Assembly: GCA_965250225.1 (NCBI GenBank)
Contig: CBDFNQ010000029.1
Location: 50,192-114,191 of the forward strand
Direction: 5' to 3'
Origin: CBDEUK01 sp965250225
Lineage (GTDB): Bacteria > Pseudomonadota > Gammaproteobacteria > Eutrophobiales > Eutrophobiaceae
Length of the DNA: 64,000 nt
This document shows positions 34,759 to 42,845 of this stretch, piece after piece. Within the stretch, counting starts at the first letter, position 1; the number at the start of each line of letters is the position of its first letter. The notes below the pieces were generated by a model. That model was not told the DNA's origin. It was given only the letters and a program-made list of their open reading frames with translations, and made no database searches. A program made the translations under genes and the position numbers.

Positions 34759-37230
34759 ATGGATAATAAGGCAATTCAATTTGATTATCCTGAGGGAGAT
34801 AATCCATTGGAACAAAAAAGAACAACAGGAGAAATTTTGTCCTTACTGGGTCTGCTTTATGACGCCACGACAGACATCAATAAATGGGAGTGTTTTCTGT
34901 CCAGACTGGCCGAAGTATTCAATGCTTTCGGTGGCAGTATTCATTATTATGATGGCCTTGACCGACTCATGAGTTTCACTTCATTTGCTGGTATGGAGGA
35001 AGGTGAAAAATATTTGTCCCTCTTTCTTAAGTATCATTCTACTGATCCCCGTAATCCTTCCACGGTAAACAAAAATTACCTGCCTGAACCTGATCCTGAT
35101 TGGCTTAATGGAAAACCATGTTCTGATCGAATGGTTACAACTGAAAAAGAACTACATAACTCAAGCACATACAATGAGGTTCTTAAACCACTCAATGTTG
35201 AACACACAATAATGTCAGTTTATGACATGAACGGGAGGAATCATGTGTCACTCGGCCTATACCGTGGCCCCGATGATGAAGCCTGGACGAAAGATGATTG
35301 CGAACTGCTCTATCAGATAGTCCCCCATTTCAAGCGTGCAGTGATTATTCACAAGCGACTCTCGCAACTGAATTTTGAAAGACGCTCTGCACTGGAGTCA
35401 CTCAATCAGATCAATATGGGTTTAATCCTGGCCGATGAAACGCAACAAATTCTCTTTGCCAACCAGCAAGCACGGATTATATTGGATGAAGACGACGGAA
35501 TATCCGAACGTGACGCTCGACTCGAAGTCAGCAACGCCAATCTCAATCAAACCTTAAACAATGCGATCACAGAAGTGATCGAAAACAGTCAACAGGAAAA
35601 AACCACCAAGGGGAAATGCCTTTCTCTGTCCAGGGCCTCGGGTAAGCGTGATTATTCCCTTTTGATTTCACCCATTTGGGGTAATCTCATGCGAGTTGAG
35701 AATAATTCCCTCATTAAACCCATCGCAGCTATTTTCATCAGTGACCCGGGATCCACACCCGGGGTGCAAATGGATTTGCTTAAACAACTCTATGGCCTGA
35801 CCACGACAGAGACCCGGATCGTCGACAAACTGGTGCGCGGAGATACCATTAAAACACTGGCTTTAGAATTGAAGGTGCAGGAGAACACTATACGCCAACA
35901 TCTTAAAAAGATTTATGTCAAAACAGAGTCGGAGTCACAATCAACCCTGATCCAGAAAATTATGTCCAGCCCCCATCTGGTTGGGAGCACACATGTTCTC
36001 GAAACAGTAAAGGAATTCACAATGCATGATCAGGAACAGGTTCTCTCACTCATCGGCTTCTTGTATGACGCAACACTGGATAAAAACAAATGGGAGCCGT
36101 TTCTGGAAAAATGTTGTGAGGTTTTTAATGCCAGCTCAGCGCAATGGTCGTATGTCAATGATCCTTGGACAAAAATGCCTTTTACTGTAATCTATAATAT
36201 CTATCCAATAAATTTTGCAATATATCAATCCCTTCTGCATAAAGATCCCAGAATACCTGACAATATTAATAAGCCCTGGCACCCGGGCTTACCGGATTAC
36301 AGTGATCAATCTCATATCGATCGCTACTATAACGGCCGTACATCACACGACCGAATGTTTATAACAACGAATGAATTACATAAATCAGAATTCTATGAAA
36401 AAGTGCTTCAACCACACGACGTAGAATATTGCTGTGCCATTACCCATCAACTGGATCATGACGAATTAGTGTTTCTGGGGATCATGCGAAATACTGACTT
36501 AGCAGAATTTACCCTGGAAGACTGTGAACTGTTTGATCACCTGAGTTCGCATGTAAAACAGGCGGCGATTATTCATCGCCAACTCTGCCAACTGAATTTT
36601 GATCGCAGAGCGGCATTGGAAACACTCAATACCCTGAACATGGGACTGGTGTTGGTGGATCAATACCAACAGATCTTATTCGCCAATCAACAGGGTCAAA
36701 CGATCCTGGATGAATCAGACGGCTTTGCATCAAACAATCAATCGCTTGTCAGCTCCGACCCGGCTATTAATCAAAAAATTAAAAAATCCATTCAGATTGT
36801 GATCGAACAAACAGCAGAAGGTAAACAAACACCTGGACAAGCGTTCAGTGTTCAACGCCCTTCAGCTAAAACACCCTACTCGGTACTGATTTCTCCGTTA
36901 TGGAACAACCTGATTCAAATCCAGTCTGAGATACTCGACTACCCGATTGTTTCCGTGTTCATTCAAGATCCTGAAACACAACAAAATACTCATTTCGGAC
37001 TCCTGAAGGAATTTTACAAATTAACGGACACTGAAGCTAAAATCCTGCAGAAATTAACTCAGGAGAAAAATACAAAAGCGGTCGCAGGGTTATTGAATGT
37101 CCAGGGTAATACGATACGTCAGCATCTAAAAAACATCTTCGTAAAAACAGAAACCAATTCACAAGCAGAACTGATACAAACCATCATGGCCAGCCCCTTG
37201 TGGCTCGGTGCGCATGAGTTTTCTAACTAA
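34759..37230 (+). CDS. Double LuxR-type regulator (in-frame fusion of two paralogous copies)
   Basis: An 823-residue protein made of two homologous halves. Half 1 (1 to about 415) and half 2 (422-823) each begin with ...SLxGxLYDATxDxNKWExF, continue through a sensor region ending in (H)FKRAVIIHKRLSQLNF or HVKQAAIIHRQLCQLNF, a PAS-like part (NMGLxLxDxxQQILFANQQ), and a LuxR/GerE helix-turn-helix (about 345-395 and 755-805, both with NTIRQHLK). Met422 (MHDQEQVL) lines up with the start of half 1, as if a second gene lost its own start context and the first lost its stop. A third partial copy of the 3' end lies at 38516-38690. Likely a cytosolic transcription regulator of the flanking TonB receptor and the heme-binding-like gene. 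Confidence 0.88.
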   Translation: MDNKAIQFDYPEGDNPLEQKRTTGEILSLLGLLYDATTDINKWECFLSRLAEVFNAFGGSIHYYDGLDRLMSFTSFAGMEEGEKYLSLFLKYHSTDPRNPSTVNKNYLPEPDPDWLNGKPCSDRMVTTEKELHNSSTYNEVLKPLNVEHTIMSVYDMNGRNHVSLGLYRGPDDEAWTKDDCELLYQIVPHFKRAVIIHKRLSQLNFERRSALESLNQINMGLILADETQQILFANQQARIILDEDDGISERDARLEVSNANLNQTLNNAITEVIENSQQEKTTKGKCLSLSRASGKRDYSLLISPIWGNLMRVENNSLIKPIAAIFISDPGSTPGVQMDLLKQLYGLTTTETRIVDKLVRGDTIKTLALELKVQENTIRQHLKKIYVKTESESQSTLIQKIMSSPHLVGSTHVLETVKEFTMHDQEQVLSLIGFLYDATLDKNKWEPFLEKCCEVFNASSAQWSYVNDPWTKMPFTVIYNIYPINFAIYQSLLHKDPRIPDNINKPWHPGLPDYSDQSHIDRYYNGRTSHDRMFITTNELHKSEFYEKVLQPHDVEYCCAITHQLDHDELVFLGIMRNTDLAEFTLEDCELFDHLSSHVKQAAIIHRQLCQLNFDRRAALETLNTLNMGLVLVDQYQQILFANQQGQTILDESDGFASNNQSLVSSDPAINQKIKKSIQIVIEQTAEGKQTPGQAFSVQRPSAKTPYSVLISPLWNNLIQIQSEILDYPIVSVFIQDPETQQNTHFGLLKEFYKLTDTEAKILQKLTQEKNTKAVAGLLNVQGNTIRQHLKNIFVKTETNSQAELIQTIMASPLWLGAHEFSN

Positions 37231-37262
37231 CATCTTACCTGCATAAATTTTTTTGCCAAATC

Positions 37263-37278
37263 TTACCCGTATGGGTAA
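37263..37278. promoter_or_regulatory. Operator-like dyad upstream of the heme-binding-like gene
   Basis: TTACCC-GTAT-GGGTAA has perfect 6-bp arms around a 4-bp centre and matches the 31354-31371 palindrome. It lies about 110 bases before the ATG at 37390 and 33 bases after the regulator stop. Confidence 0.5.
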
Positions 37279-37389
37279 TGTATTTTTTTGATCGTTGTGA
37301 TGAGATCAGAATGGTTCCGCTTGCGACGCGACTCCAAAATCGATTAGCAGTTTATGCTTTACACCTAATAACCTAAGGAGAGAAATAGT

Positions 37390-38187
37390 ATGTATCATTC
37401 AAAAAAGACATTCATATCCACAGCCATTGCCATGGCTGCTGCTTTATCATTGCCAGGGGTTTCATTGGCAACGGACAATCATCATTCTGGTCAAAATGGT
37501 TGCGATAGTTTACCGAGTTACCACGAACTCAGAAGTGCTTTGCAGGCTGTTGCGCCTGATGCCGCTACCAATGGTGGTCTTGATCTGGAAATGTAGGGAA
37601 CGCTCGTGAATCGTGATAGCGTGGTGTGTGCTATTGCCAGAACAGGTTCTGATCGTGGCGATCAATGGCCAGGTAGCCGGGTGATTTCTGCGCAAAAAGC
37701 CAATACGGCAAACTCATTCAGCTTACCAGGCCTGGCCTTATCAACGGCAAACTTATTCTCAGCCGTACAACCGGGCGGAAGCTTATTCGGTTTACAGGAT
37801 AGTAATCCGGTCGATACCAAAGTGGCGTATCGTGGGAACGCAAAAAAATACGGTACCCGTAGGGATCCCATGGTTGGAGGGAAAATCGGTGGCGTGAATG
37901 TCTTCGGTGGCGGTCTGGCACTTTATAACAGTGATGGTGAACTGTTAGGCGCTATCGGTGTTAGTGGTGATACCTCATGTGCTGATCATAGCGTTGCCTG
38001 GAAAACGCGAGACCTGCTTGAACTCGATTATGTTCCGGCCGGTGTTGCTGTCAATGGTGATGATGACATTATTTTTGATATCACAGCGAATCCAGACGGT
38101 GGTGTGGGAGTCAGTGCCAGTGGTTTTGGTCACGCAGGGTGTTTGAACACGGCTCCTCCTCCATCAGATACTTTCCCGACTAACTAG
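37390..38187 (+). pseudogene. Exported heme-binding-like protein (GlcG/HbpS-type), interrupted by an amber codon
   Basis: The frame opens at ATG 37390 after AAGGAGAG, encodes a signal peptide (about 1-27, ALSLPGVSLA) and reaches TAG at 37594-37596 after 68 codons. It then stays open in the same frame to 38187, 265 codons in all. The downstream part (SRVISAQKANTANSFSLPGL, GLALSTANLF, GGVNVFGGGLALYNSDG, LLGAIGVSGDTSCADH) is a DUF336/HbpS-like heme-binding domain. The stop falls in LEM-stop-GTL where a sense codon is expected; TGG to TAG would be a single change. A GTG at 37606 could start the second part, but that would lack the export signal. Either a fresh pseudogene, suppression, or a base error. 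Confidence 0.8.
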
Positions 38188-38210
38188 ATTATAGTTTTTG
38201 TTACATCTCA

Positions 38211-38238
38211 AAAAAGCCCTGCATGTGCAGGGCTTTTT
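38211..38238 (+). terminator. Rho-independent terminator
   Basis: AAAAAGCCCTGC and GCAGGGCTTTTT pair around a 4-nt loop, with T and A tracts on either side, so it can work on both strands. It lies 24 bases past the heme-binding-like gene stop. Confidence 0.85.
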
Positions 38239-38515
38239 TTATGGCTGGAAGAAAACGAATGATCAGGCTTCTATTCAATCTTTTTTCTCAAGGATCTCAT
38301 TTTTAAACGTAATGCCGGCCCAACCAGTCTCCATAAAATTTCGTATGTTGCTGTGGCTATCGGAAAAAGGGTTTAACAGGACATCCTCGCGGTAATATTT
38401 TCCAAAGCAAGCAAGCGCATGCCTTGCTGTGAAATTGTGCAAGCGGGCGAAGAAAAATATCTTGCAAGAACCTTCATTAGTGCCAGTTTCATTGATCAAT
38501 GTATCATTAATAAAT

Positions 38516-38690
38516 GTCCAGGGTAATACGATACGTCAGCATCTAAAAAACATCTTCGTAAAAACAGAAACCAATTCACAAGCAGAACTGATACAAACCA
38601 TCATGGCAACCCCTTGTGGCTCGGTGCGCATGAGTTTTCAAACTAACATCTTACCATATAAATTTTCCTGCCAAATCTTACCCATATAGG
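38516..38690 (+). repeat. Truncated duplicate of the LuxR gene 3' end
   Basis: The sequence matches 37096-37272 almost base for base. It covers the last helix-turn-helix (NTIRQHLKNIFVKTETNSQ), the stop region and the start of the downstream operator-like dyad, with small indels after CCATCATGGC. The copy begins abruptly and is ended by the IS4-type element at 38691. It encodes no complete protein. The two copies flank the heme-binding-like gene as direct repeats. Confidence 0.85.
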
Positions 38691-39963
38691 CACTGCTGTC
38701 CCGTTAACTTTCATAACAAAGCCATCTGATTAATATCCGGCAAGCTATCATGTAAAGGGTCACCTCTTAGCAAAGCGATTAGCTCTCGTTTTTCAAACAA
38801 ATTAAGCTGTAACAATCGTAATATCTGTTGCATGCTCTTCTTCAATTTTGATTGAAATTTGATGAATGCAATAAGTAAGTACATGCACATCGCAATCCAA
38901 ATTTGCGTCATCACTGCATTCTTGCTTGTGCCCACAAATGATTTTATTTTCAAATCTTGCTTGACCCACTTAAAAAACAATTCCACTTGCCATCGCGCTT
39001 TGTAAATATCGGCTATTGTCTTGGCAGCGAGTTTGAAATTATTACTTAGAAATACGTAATACTTACCTGTTGCAACATCCCTATAACCAATACGGCGAAG
39101 TTGAACAGGGCATTTCTTTGCCGTCTGAATACCAGTGAATTCAATCGTTTGATCACTCGTTAAGCTTTTTCCTTTTAACACGGGTCGATGACACACAATG
39201 CGGAATTTTGCATTGTTTTTAAGGCGAGTAACAAAGTATATGCCCTTTTCAGTCAATTGCTTATACCAAGCGTAGTCATTGTATGCTTTATCAATAGCGA
39301 CAATACTGCCTTTAGGGAAATTCAGCATTCGACCCACAGTAATATCATGGTCTTTGCCTTCGGTGAGGGTCACAAATTCGGGCAGATAGCCTGCATGATT
39401 TAATCCGACATGTAACTTTATCGCTCCTTTTGTTGTGCGAAAATCAGCCCACGGAAAAACCGACAAACACAAATCAATGGTCGAGGCATCAAGTGAATAG
39501 AGTGCGTTTTTGAAACGGAAATTGTGGCCTGGTGCTAACCCCTGACATCGATGTAACAGTTTCCCAAACAACGCTTCGTACAGAGTGGAAGGTTTGTTTT
39601 CATTAATGCGGGATAAGTTAGAACGCGACAATTTTGCACTACCTAAATGATAAAGACGGTGTGTCTGTGCCGAGATGTTCTCCACTATATCACGCAAGCT
39701 GCTTCGACCAGATAATTGTGCCATCGACATAGAGACGAACTGAGACCATCGAGAGGCCGTTCGAAAAGTGCGTCCCTGATGATGCTGTTTTGCAAGCGTT
39801 TCAAATTCATGTCTCGGTATTAGTTTCAGTAGTTGTGAAAACACAGTATTATGATGACTCAAGGCCTGTTCTCCTTTTGTTTTTCAATGACTTGTCGTTA
39901 TTTCATTGTGACAAATCATAGGATTTCAGGCCTACTTTATTCGTTCTTAACGGGACAGCAGTG
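38691..39963 (-). mobile_element. IS4-type insertion sequence, complete
   Basis: A 1,273-bp element bounded by perfect 17-bp inverted repeats CACTGCTGTCCCGTTAA (38691-38707 and, inverted, 39947-39963) with one transposase gene between. No convincing target duplication is seen at the two flanks. It cuts the duplicated LuxR fragment and the damaged third copy of the operator dyad. Confidence 0.88.
38711..39862 (-). CDS. IS4-family transposase (DUF4372 N-terminus)
   Basis: A 383-residue intact transposase. The N-terminal MSHHNTVFSQLLKLIPRHEF is the DUF4372 signature. The DDE residues are in YSLDASTIDL (Asp), IVAIDKAYNDYAW (Asp) and YKARWQVELFFKWVKQDLKI (Glu, in the Y-R-E-K pattern). No frameshift or stop is visible, so it may be active. 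Confidence 0.93.
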   Translation of the reverse strand: MSHHNTVFSQLLKLIPRHEFETLAKQHHQGRTFRTASRWSQFVSMSMAQLSGRSSLRDIVENISAQTHRLYHLGSAKLSRSNLSRINENKPSTLYEALFGKLLHRCQGLAPGHNFRFKNALYSLDASTIDLCLSVFPWADFRTTKGAIKLHVGLNHAGYLPEFVTLTEGKDHDITVGRMLNFPKGSIVAIDKAYNDYAWYKQLTEKGIYFVTRLKNNAKFRIVCHRPVLKGKSLTSDQTIEFTGIQTAKKCPVQLRRIGYRDVATGKYYVFLSNNFKLAAKTIADIYKARWQVELFFKWVKQDLKIKSFVGTSKNAVMTQIWIAMCMYLLIAFIKFQSKLKKSMQQILRLLQLNLFEKRELIALLRGDPLHDSLPDINQMALL

Positions 39964-40068
39964 TGAAATTATATATCTATTTGTAATATTCAATAGAGCA
40001 ATTAAATAATATCTAAGATGAAGATTATCTTCTGTTTGCATCTACACATTAATGCTGCCAACTGCGGT

Positions 40069-40551
40069 TTAACTCCTGGCAAAATCCAATAAGGATTGGC
40101 CTTCAAGGCGATAGCTTATCCATTCACATTGCGCTTTTGCACCGATTGACTCATAGAATTTTATCGCCGGTTCATTCCAGTCCAGAACACTCCACTCAAA
40201 CCTTCTATAATTGTTTTCAACTGCCAATACAGCTAAATGTTTTAAAAGTTTTTTTCCTATCCCGGCACTTCTATGATCTGGAGAAACATATAGATCTTCC
40301 AGGTACAATCCATTTTTACCAAGCCATGTTGAGAAGTTTAAAAAGTATATCGCAAGACCAATTGCTAGTTGGTCAGAAGTACAAATGACCGCTTCAGTTG
40401 TTGAGCTACGGTTGAAAAGATTATTTTCGATATCTTCAACCGTTGCAATGACTTCATCTTCTGCCTTTTCATATCTTGCAAGTTCTTTAATAAACCCAAG
40501 GATTAAACCTGAATCTTCAATGCTTGCTTTTCTAACTAATATTTCTGGCAA
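40069..40551 (-). CDS. GNAT acetyltransferase, SSAT (diamine acetyltransferase)-like
   Basis: A 160-residue GNAT protein. VRKASIEDSGLILGFIKELA, YEKAEDEV and ATVEDIENNLF resemble the N-terminus of spermidine/spermine acetyltransferases. The acetyl-CoA loop is VSPDHRSAGIGKKLLKHL (about 90-107) and the C-terminal part WNEPAIKFYESIGA. Substrates in this subfamily are polyamines, thialysine or related amines. It stands alone between the IS element and the dehydratase gene. Confidence 0.88.
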   Translation of the reverse strand: MPEILVRKASIEDSGLILGFIKELARYEKAEDEVIATVEDIENNLFNRSSTTEAVICTSDQLAIGLAIYFLNFSTWLGKNGLYLEDLYVSPDHRSAGIGKKLLKHLAVLAVENNYRRFEWSVLDWNEPAIKFYESIGAKAQCEWISYRLEGQSLLDFARS

Positions 40552-40782
40552 TTTTTATCTCCGATTTTCGATAACGCATAAGGGAAGTGTAATTAACAAG
40601 GATGGCGCTTATTACTGCATCTGGGTAGACTCAACTTAGCAACTCATTTTGTATTTGAAATATCCTGCCAGCGTATGAAAATATAGTTTTCAATCATTGA
40701 CTATACAGATGTATAGAATGATTCACCCGGTTCCCGAGCGGCCTTAATATAATCGACAGCTTTATCAGACTGTCTTTATTTG

Positions 40783-41760
40783 CTAATTGATAATTCGTTT
40801 AAACACATCCAGATCAATACTCCGTCCGCATACGACCGCAACGACTTTCTTTCCCTTGAATTGCTCTTTTCGTTTAATTATGCCGCCAATACTCAAAGCG
40901 GCTGAACCTTCGGTTACCAGGCGATGTTGTTCAAACAGAAGTCGGATCGCTTGTTCGATCTCTGTTTCGCTGAGCAACATAATTTCTTCCACATAACGCT
41001 GACACAATTCCAGTGTAATACTGTCTAAATCTATATTACCGGCACACTTGTCCGCCAGGGTCGGGAAGGTTTCCATCTCAACTATTTTGTTGCTTCGAAC
41101 AGATTCGTACATTACTGGAGAGTTTTCTGGCGAGACGCCATAGACCTTAATATCGGGATTGTGAGATTTCAGCCAACCCGCTGAGCCAGATACCAACCCC
41201 CCTCCCCCGCAGGCAAAAAGAGCCGCATCCAGATCGGGAAGTTGTTGTGAAATCTCATAGCCGCAGGTGCCCTGTCCACCGACGACAACAGGATCGTTGT
41301 AGGGTGATACATAGATCTTGTCTTCTTCTTTTGCAACCCGTCGGGCTTCCTTCTCCGCATCCCAGGCACCTTTGCCATAGACGACCAAATCCAGACCATG
41401 CGCTTTCAGAAGTTCCAGTACTGCGGGTTCAAGATCTTCGGCAACGTAAATGGTGGCGCGATGTTTTCGAATTGCTACGGCCTCAGCAATGGCCAGGGCA
41501 TAGTTGCCGGTAGAGGCGGAGACCACACCTTTTTCGAGCTCTGCTTCCGTGAGCGACAGGATCTTGTTGACAGCACCACGAAACTTGAACGAAGAAGTAC
41601 GCTGTACCAGATCCAGCTTAAGCCAAACCTCTCCATCAATTTTTTCACTGAGATATCGGGAATACTCCAGGGGGGTCGGCGTGAGATAATCCTGACATCT
41701 TTCAATGGCTTCTTTAACTAACTGAGGAACATCCAACTTCACCTGATTTTCGTTTGTCAT
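40783..41760 (-). CDS. PLP-dependent threonine dehydratase-like enzyme (EutB/BhcB-like)
   Basis: A 325-residue fold-type II PLP enzyme. The Schiff-base Lys is in RTSSFKFRGA (about residue 59), with SASTGNYALA (about 84), a glycine phosphate-binding loop CGGGGLVSG (about 185) and EGSAALSIGG. It is 5 bases downstream of an ornithine-cyclodeaminase-family gene. That pair occurs in hydroxyectoine catabolism (EutB/EutC) and in the beta-hydroxyaspartate cycle (BhcB/BhcD). The sequence does not separate the two, and no ectoine genes are nearby. It deaminates a hydroxyamino acid. Confidence 0.88.
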   Translation of the reverse strand: MTNENQVKLDVPQLVKEAIERCQDYLTPTPLEYSRYLSEKIDGEVWLKLDLVQRTSSFKFRGAVNKILSLTEAELEKGVVSASTGNYALAIAEAVAIRKHRATIYVAEDLEPAVLELLKAHGLDLVVYGKGAWDAEKEARRVAKEEDKIYVSPYNDPVVVGGQGTCGYEISQQLPDLDAALFACGGGGLVSGSAGWLKSHNPDIKVYGVSPENSPVMYESVRSNKIVEMETFPTLADKCAGNIDLDSITLELCQRYVEEIMLLSETEIEQAIRLLFEQHRLVTEGSAALSIGGIIKRKEQFKGKKVVAVVCGRSIDLDVFKRIIN

Positions 41761-41765
41761 TAATT

Positions 41766-42740
41766 TTATCTCGTTTGATTTAAGTTGCGGTCGATCATCC
41801 TGGCAATTTGAATATCCTGGATCGCAACCCCGGTTAAATCCGCAACCGTAATCTGATCCTCGCTGGTTCGTCCAAGAGCGGGATCATTGATCACATTGCC
41901 CAATTCGAGAATGGAAGCTTCATCGATCTGCTTTTCTTTTATTGCAGTAAAGCATTCACCATGGGCTACACATTGAGAGATACTGTCCGCCACGACAGAA
42001 TCAGCCTTTGCCAATAGCCCGGCACCAAGCTCCTGTTTACCATGATCGTCAGAACCCATTGCAGTGATGTGTGTCCCTGTCTGTACTTGATCGGCCATGA
42101 TCAAAGGACTCCTGGCAGAAGTCGTGGTAACAATGAGATTGCATTGTGAAACCAGTTCATCAAGTTCACTCACTGCTATCATTTCCAGCCCCCAGTTCTG
42201 AATGCTCTCTCTTGAACCAAGATCATCAATCATAGCTTGTACCTTGGCCGGATCCCTGCCCCAGATGTAACAGTTCTTGCAATCGATAACATCACGCAAC
42301 AATTCAAGCTGCAACCTGGCCTGTACCCCGGTTCCGACAATCCCGATATGATGGATGTTCTTTGTCGCCAGGTGTTTCGCTGCAACCGCCCCTGCTGCTG
42401 CTGTGCGCATGTCTGTGAGCCAGCATTCATCCAATAAAATTAGTTTGAGTTTTCCGGTCTTCTGACTGAACACCAGTAACAAGCCATCACTAATCGGCAG
42501 CCCCAGTTCAGCGTTGTTGTAGAAGCCGGAGGCCATTTTCAGAACATAGTAATCGTCACCAATGACATAACCGTATTTGATATGCACATCGCCCGGCGGA
42601 TCATCAAAATGCAGGAATCCGACTGGCGGCACGTTCACCAGGCCTTCGGAATAGAGAACAAAACCGCTTTCGATCTCCAGGATCAACCGGGGTGTATCGA
42701 TCAGGGATTTGATCTCAGCGAGAGTGAGTACGGTTGTCAT
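41766..42740 (-). CDS. Ornithine cyclodeaminase/mu-crystallin family dehydrogenase (EutC/BhcD-like)
   Basis: A 324-residue protein from ATG 42738-42740 (MTTVLTLAEIKSL); a TTG 33 bases upstream is less likely. HIKYGYVIGDDYYVLKMASGFYNN (about 63-86) and the Rossmann motif IGIVGTGVQARLQLE (about 127-141) define the family. Members reduce imines or cyclise ornithine with NAD(P)H. It forms a two-gene unit with the dehydratase. A decayed paralogue fragment lies at 50365-50480. Confidence 0.9.
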   Translation of the reverse strand: MTTVLTLAEIKSLIDTPRLILEIESGFVLYSEGLVNVPPVGFLHFDDPPGDVHIKYGYVIGDDYYVLKMASGFYNNAELGLPISDGLLLVFSQKTGKLKLILLDECWLTDMRTAAAGAVAAKHLATKNIHHIGIVGTGVQARLQLELLRDVIDCKNCYIWGRDPAKVQAMIDDLGSRESIQNWGLEMIAVSELDELVSQCNLIVTTTSARSPLIMADQVQTGTHITAMGSDDHGKQELGAGLLAKADSVVADSISQCVAHGECFTAIKEKQIDEASILELGNVINDPALGRTSEDQITVADLTGVAIQDIQIARMIDRNLNQTR

Positions 42741-42778
42741 AAATCGAGTCTGAATACAAAAAATACAATTCAATACTA

Positions 42779-42808
42779 GGCAGGAGATGTTAGATTACAT
42801 CTCCTGCC
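42779..42808. terminator. Strong hairpin between receptor 2 and the cyclodeaminase gene
   Basis: GGCAGGAGATGT and ACATCTCCTGCC are perfect 12-bp arms around a 6-nt loop. There is no immediate T run on either strand, so it may be a processing or partial-termination structure between the receptor gene and the downstream pair rather than a classic terminator. Confidence 0.6.
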
Positions 42809-42845
42809 GGAGAGGAGGACGTCTTTATTCTCTGTTGTACTTTGG

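Noticed and set aside
38275..38499. 74-codon minus-strand frame between the heme-binding-like gene terminator and the LuxR duplicate
   Set aside because: No start site of quality and no family resemblance I could defend. It may be a remnant, but support is too weak to call.
40783..42740. Assigning the dehydratase/cyclodeaminase pair firmly to ectoine degradation
   Set aside because: The other ectoine catabolic genes are missing, and the beta-hydroxyaspartate cycle uses the same families.
42779..42808. Classic Rho-independent terminator
   Set aside because: The stem is strong but no T run follows on either strand, so it is listed only as a hairpin of uncertain role.
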